Source: CAYRTD01 sp964426915 (GTDB taxonomy: Bacteria; Bacteroidota; Bacteroidia; Bacteroidales; GCA-2748055). From it: a stretch of DNA of 24,736 nucleotides. A program made the translations under genes and the position numbers. Below, piece by piece: positions 23,914 through 24,736 of the stretch. Each line of letters begins with the position of its first letter. Position 1 is the stretch's first letter. The stretch lies in assembly GCA_964426915.1 (NCBI GenBank), contig CAYRTD010000045.1, positions 1 through 24,736 of the forward strand. The letters run 5' to 3'. Under the pieces are notes generated by a model that had not been told where the DNA came from, searched no databases, and worked only from the letters and a program-made list of their open reading frames with translations.

Positions 23914-24291
23914 TTATTGGATAATAGCTCTGTAATCTGCTGCTGAAAGAAGACCTTCTACATCATCCGGGTTCTCAGGTTTAATTTTTATCAGCCAGCC
24001 TTCTCCATAGGGATCTTCGTTTACGATTTCGGGAGTGTCTTCGAGCTTGGGATTTACTTCAATCACTTCTCCTGCAACAGGCATGAAAAGATCTGAAACG
24101 GTCTTAACGGCTTCTACGGTTCCGAAGGTGTCATCCGCGTCCAGGGACTCTCCTTCAGTCTCAATTTCAATAAAAACAATATCACCAAGTTCGCCGGTTG
24201 CATGTTCGGTTATGCCTATCAAAGCTTCATTACCATCAACTTTAACCCATTCATGCTCTTTTGTGTACTTAAGATTATCAGGAATGTTCAT
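23914..24291 (-). CDS. gcvH: Glycine cleavage system H protein
   Basis: Lipoyl carrier that shuttles the aminomethyl group between the P, T and L proteins of glycine cleavage. 125 aa, the usual size. The lipoylated lysine is Lys63 in FGTVEAVKTVSDLF (56-69); EHEWV (12-16), ITEHATGELGDIV (27-39), NEDPYGEGWL (96-105) and MPVAGEVIEVN (70-80) are family hallmarks. No gcvT, gcvP or lipoate ligase gene is next to it. It stands alone between repeat blocks. Confidence 0.96.
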   Translation of the reverse strand: MNIPDNLKYTKEHEWVKVDGNEALIGITEHATGELGDIVFIEIETEGESLDADDTFGTVEAVKTVSDLFMPVAGEVIEVNPKLEDTPEIVNEDPYGEGWLIKIKPENPDDVEGLLSAADYRAIIQ

Positions 24292-24320
24292 TTTTAATGA
24301 TTTTTGGTTTTATAATTAAC

Positions 24321-24328
24321 CAAAGGTA
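24321..24328 (-). promoter_or_regulatory. Bacteroidota -7 element for gcvH
   Basis: Minus-strand TACCTTTG, an exact TAnnTTTG match, 29 bp before the ATG. No clear TTTG -33 box. Confidence 0.55.
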
Positions 24329-24348
24329 CTATTTTTTCGGTTCGAAAA

Positions 24349-24403
24349 GGAATGCTTTTTATCATGTAAGTAACCCAAAACTAAAAAATACTTCATAGTC
24401 CCC
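24349..24403. repeat. Direct repeat right of gcvH
   Basis: Partner of 23814-23866 (GGAATGCTTT, TGTAAGTAACC and the following A-rich stretch). Confidence 0.6.
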
Positions 24404-24453
24404 AGCAAATAGTTTGCGATAAACAAAAAATACCTGAAGAAGTGGTAGTTGTA

Positions 24454-24547
24454 AATAGTCCGTCCATAAAGCCGGATGTCTGGATCATAACCGAACCCGA
24501 CAATTGACGGTGAGCTCAGCGAAGCTAATGTTCGATATCAAGGCTTG
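24454..24547. repeat. Dispersed repeat, copy D (inverted, with 38-bp insert)
   Basis: Reverse complement of the copy C arrangement: left module 24527-24547, the 38-bp insert 24489-24526 and right module 24454-24488. The insert has the same length and ends as in copy C, with a few substitutions in its centre. Confidence 0.75.
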
Positions 24548-24736
24548 CAACAGCTGCTGAGACACAAGCGGGAAAAAGCGGAGGCCGCCAGGGGCGGGGG
24601 AGCATTTTGCCGGCGAGTATAACGCAGAACCGAGTGACAACGAGCTCACGCCTGTCCGCGGTACTCCGGGAAATACCACTTAAATATGAGATCCCTCGGC
24701 TATCTCCCGAAAGCTTTCGGGACGGGATCAGTTCGA
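24548..24736. repeat. Continuation of the long dispersed element at the window end
   Basis: GC-rich, no credible gene. 24621-24646 matches 1581-1606 inverted (25 of 26), showing that copies C and D belong to one longer element with variable interior. 24687-24736 is the TGAGATCCCTC...GGGATCAGTTCGA element carrying the 18-bp palindrome TCCCGAAAGCTTTCGGGA (24705-24722). The element runs out of the window. Confidence 0.65.

Noticed and set aside
24485..24679. 64-codon minus-strand frame in the right-end repeat
   Set aside because: Lies wholly in dispersed repeat DNA that also occurs at 1580-1854 with different reading-frame structure.

Overview
The window comes from a Bacteroidota chromosome, most likely an anaerobic or marine Bacteroidales/Marinilabiliales-type lineage. 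The evidence is a fused LpxC-FabZ protein, the gene order HD-lpxD-lpxC/fabZ-lpxA, a 1001-residue IF-2 with a long Lys/Glu-rich linker, several promoters of the Bacteroidota type (TTTG, about 19 bp, then TAnnTTTG), AT-rich intergenic DNA and almost no Shine-Dalgarno sites outside the suf cluster. Nearly all protein genes are housekeeping. I saw no tRNA, rRNA, CRISPR array, transposase or phage gene.

Layout, left to right. (1) 1-285: dispersed repeat and a small tandem repeat. (2) 286-1257 (-): an orphan PstS-like lipoprotein. (3) 1258-1846: a gene-free block of nested dispersed repeats and palindromes. (4) 1847-4859 (-): a two-gene overlapping unit, a GshB-like ATP-grasp ligase followed by an N-formylglutamate-amidohydrolase/DUF1704 (QEGLA, MATCAP-type) fusion. 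(5) 4944-12191 (-): iron-sulfur assembly genes in the order sufB-sufC-sufD-sufS, gap, sufE, gap, sufT-queG, running toward the ATP-grasp pair. (6) 12823-13857 (+): thiL, thiamine-monophosphate kinase. (7) 13889-18536 (-): HD-domain phosphohydrolase, lpxD, lpxC/fabZ, lpxA (lipid A synthesis). (8) 18796-23574 (+): rimP-nusA-infB behind a clear promoter and a leader hairpin. (9) 23575-24736: gcvH (-) embedded in further copies of the dispersed repeats.

How the genes work together. SufBCD is the scaffold complex, SufS/SufE deliver sulfur, SufT assists maturation, and QueG (two 4Fe-4S clusters) is an immediate client. LpxA, LpxC and LpxD carry out the first three lipid A steps, with FabZ fused to LpxC. 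RimP, NusA and IF-2 form the classic ribosome/transcription/translation operon.

The two most interesting items are the ATP-grasp plus amidohydrolase-metallopeptidase pair, which looks like a make-and-trim system for an unknown amide or peptide, and the modular repeat family. Copies of that family share a common frame but carry different palindromic inserts, and one copy supplies the stop codon of the QEGLA gene.
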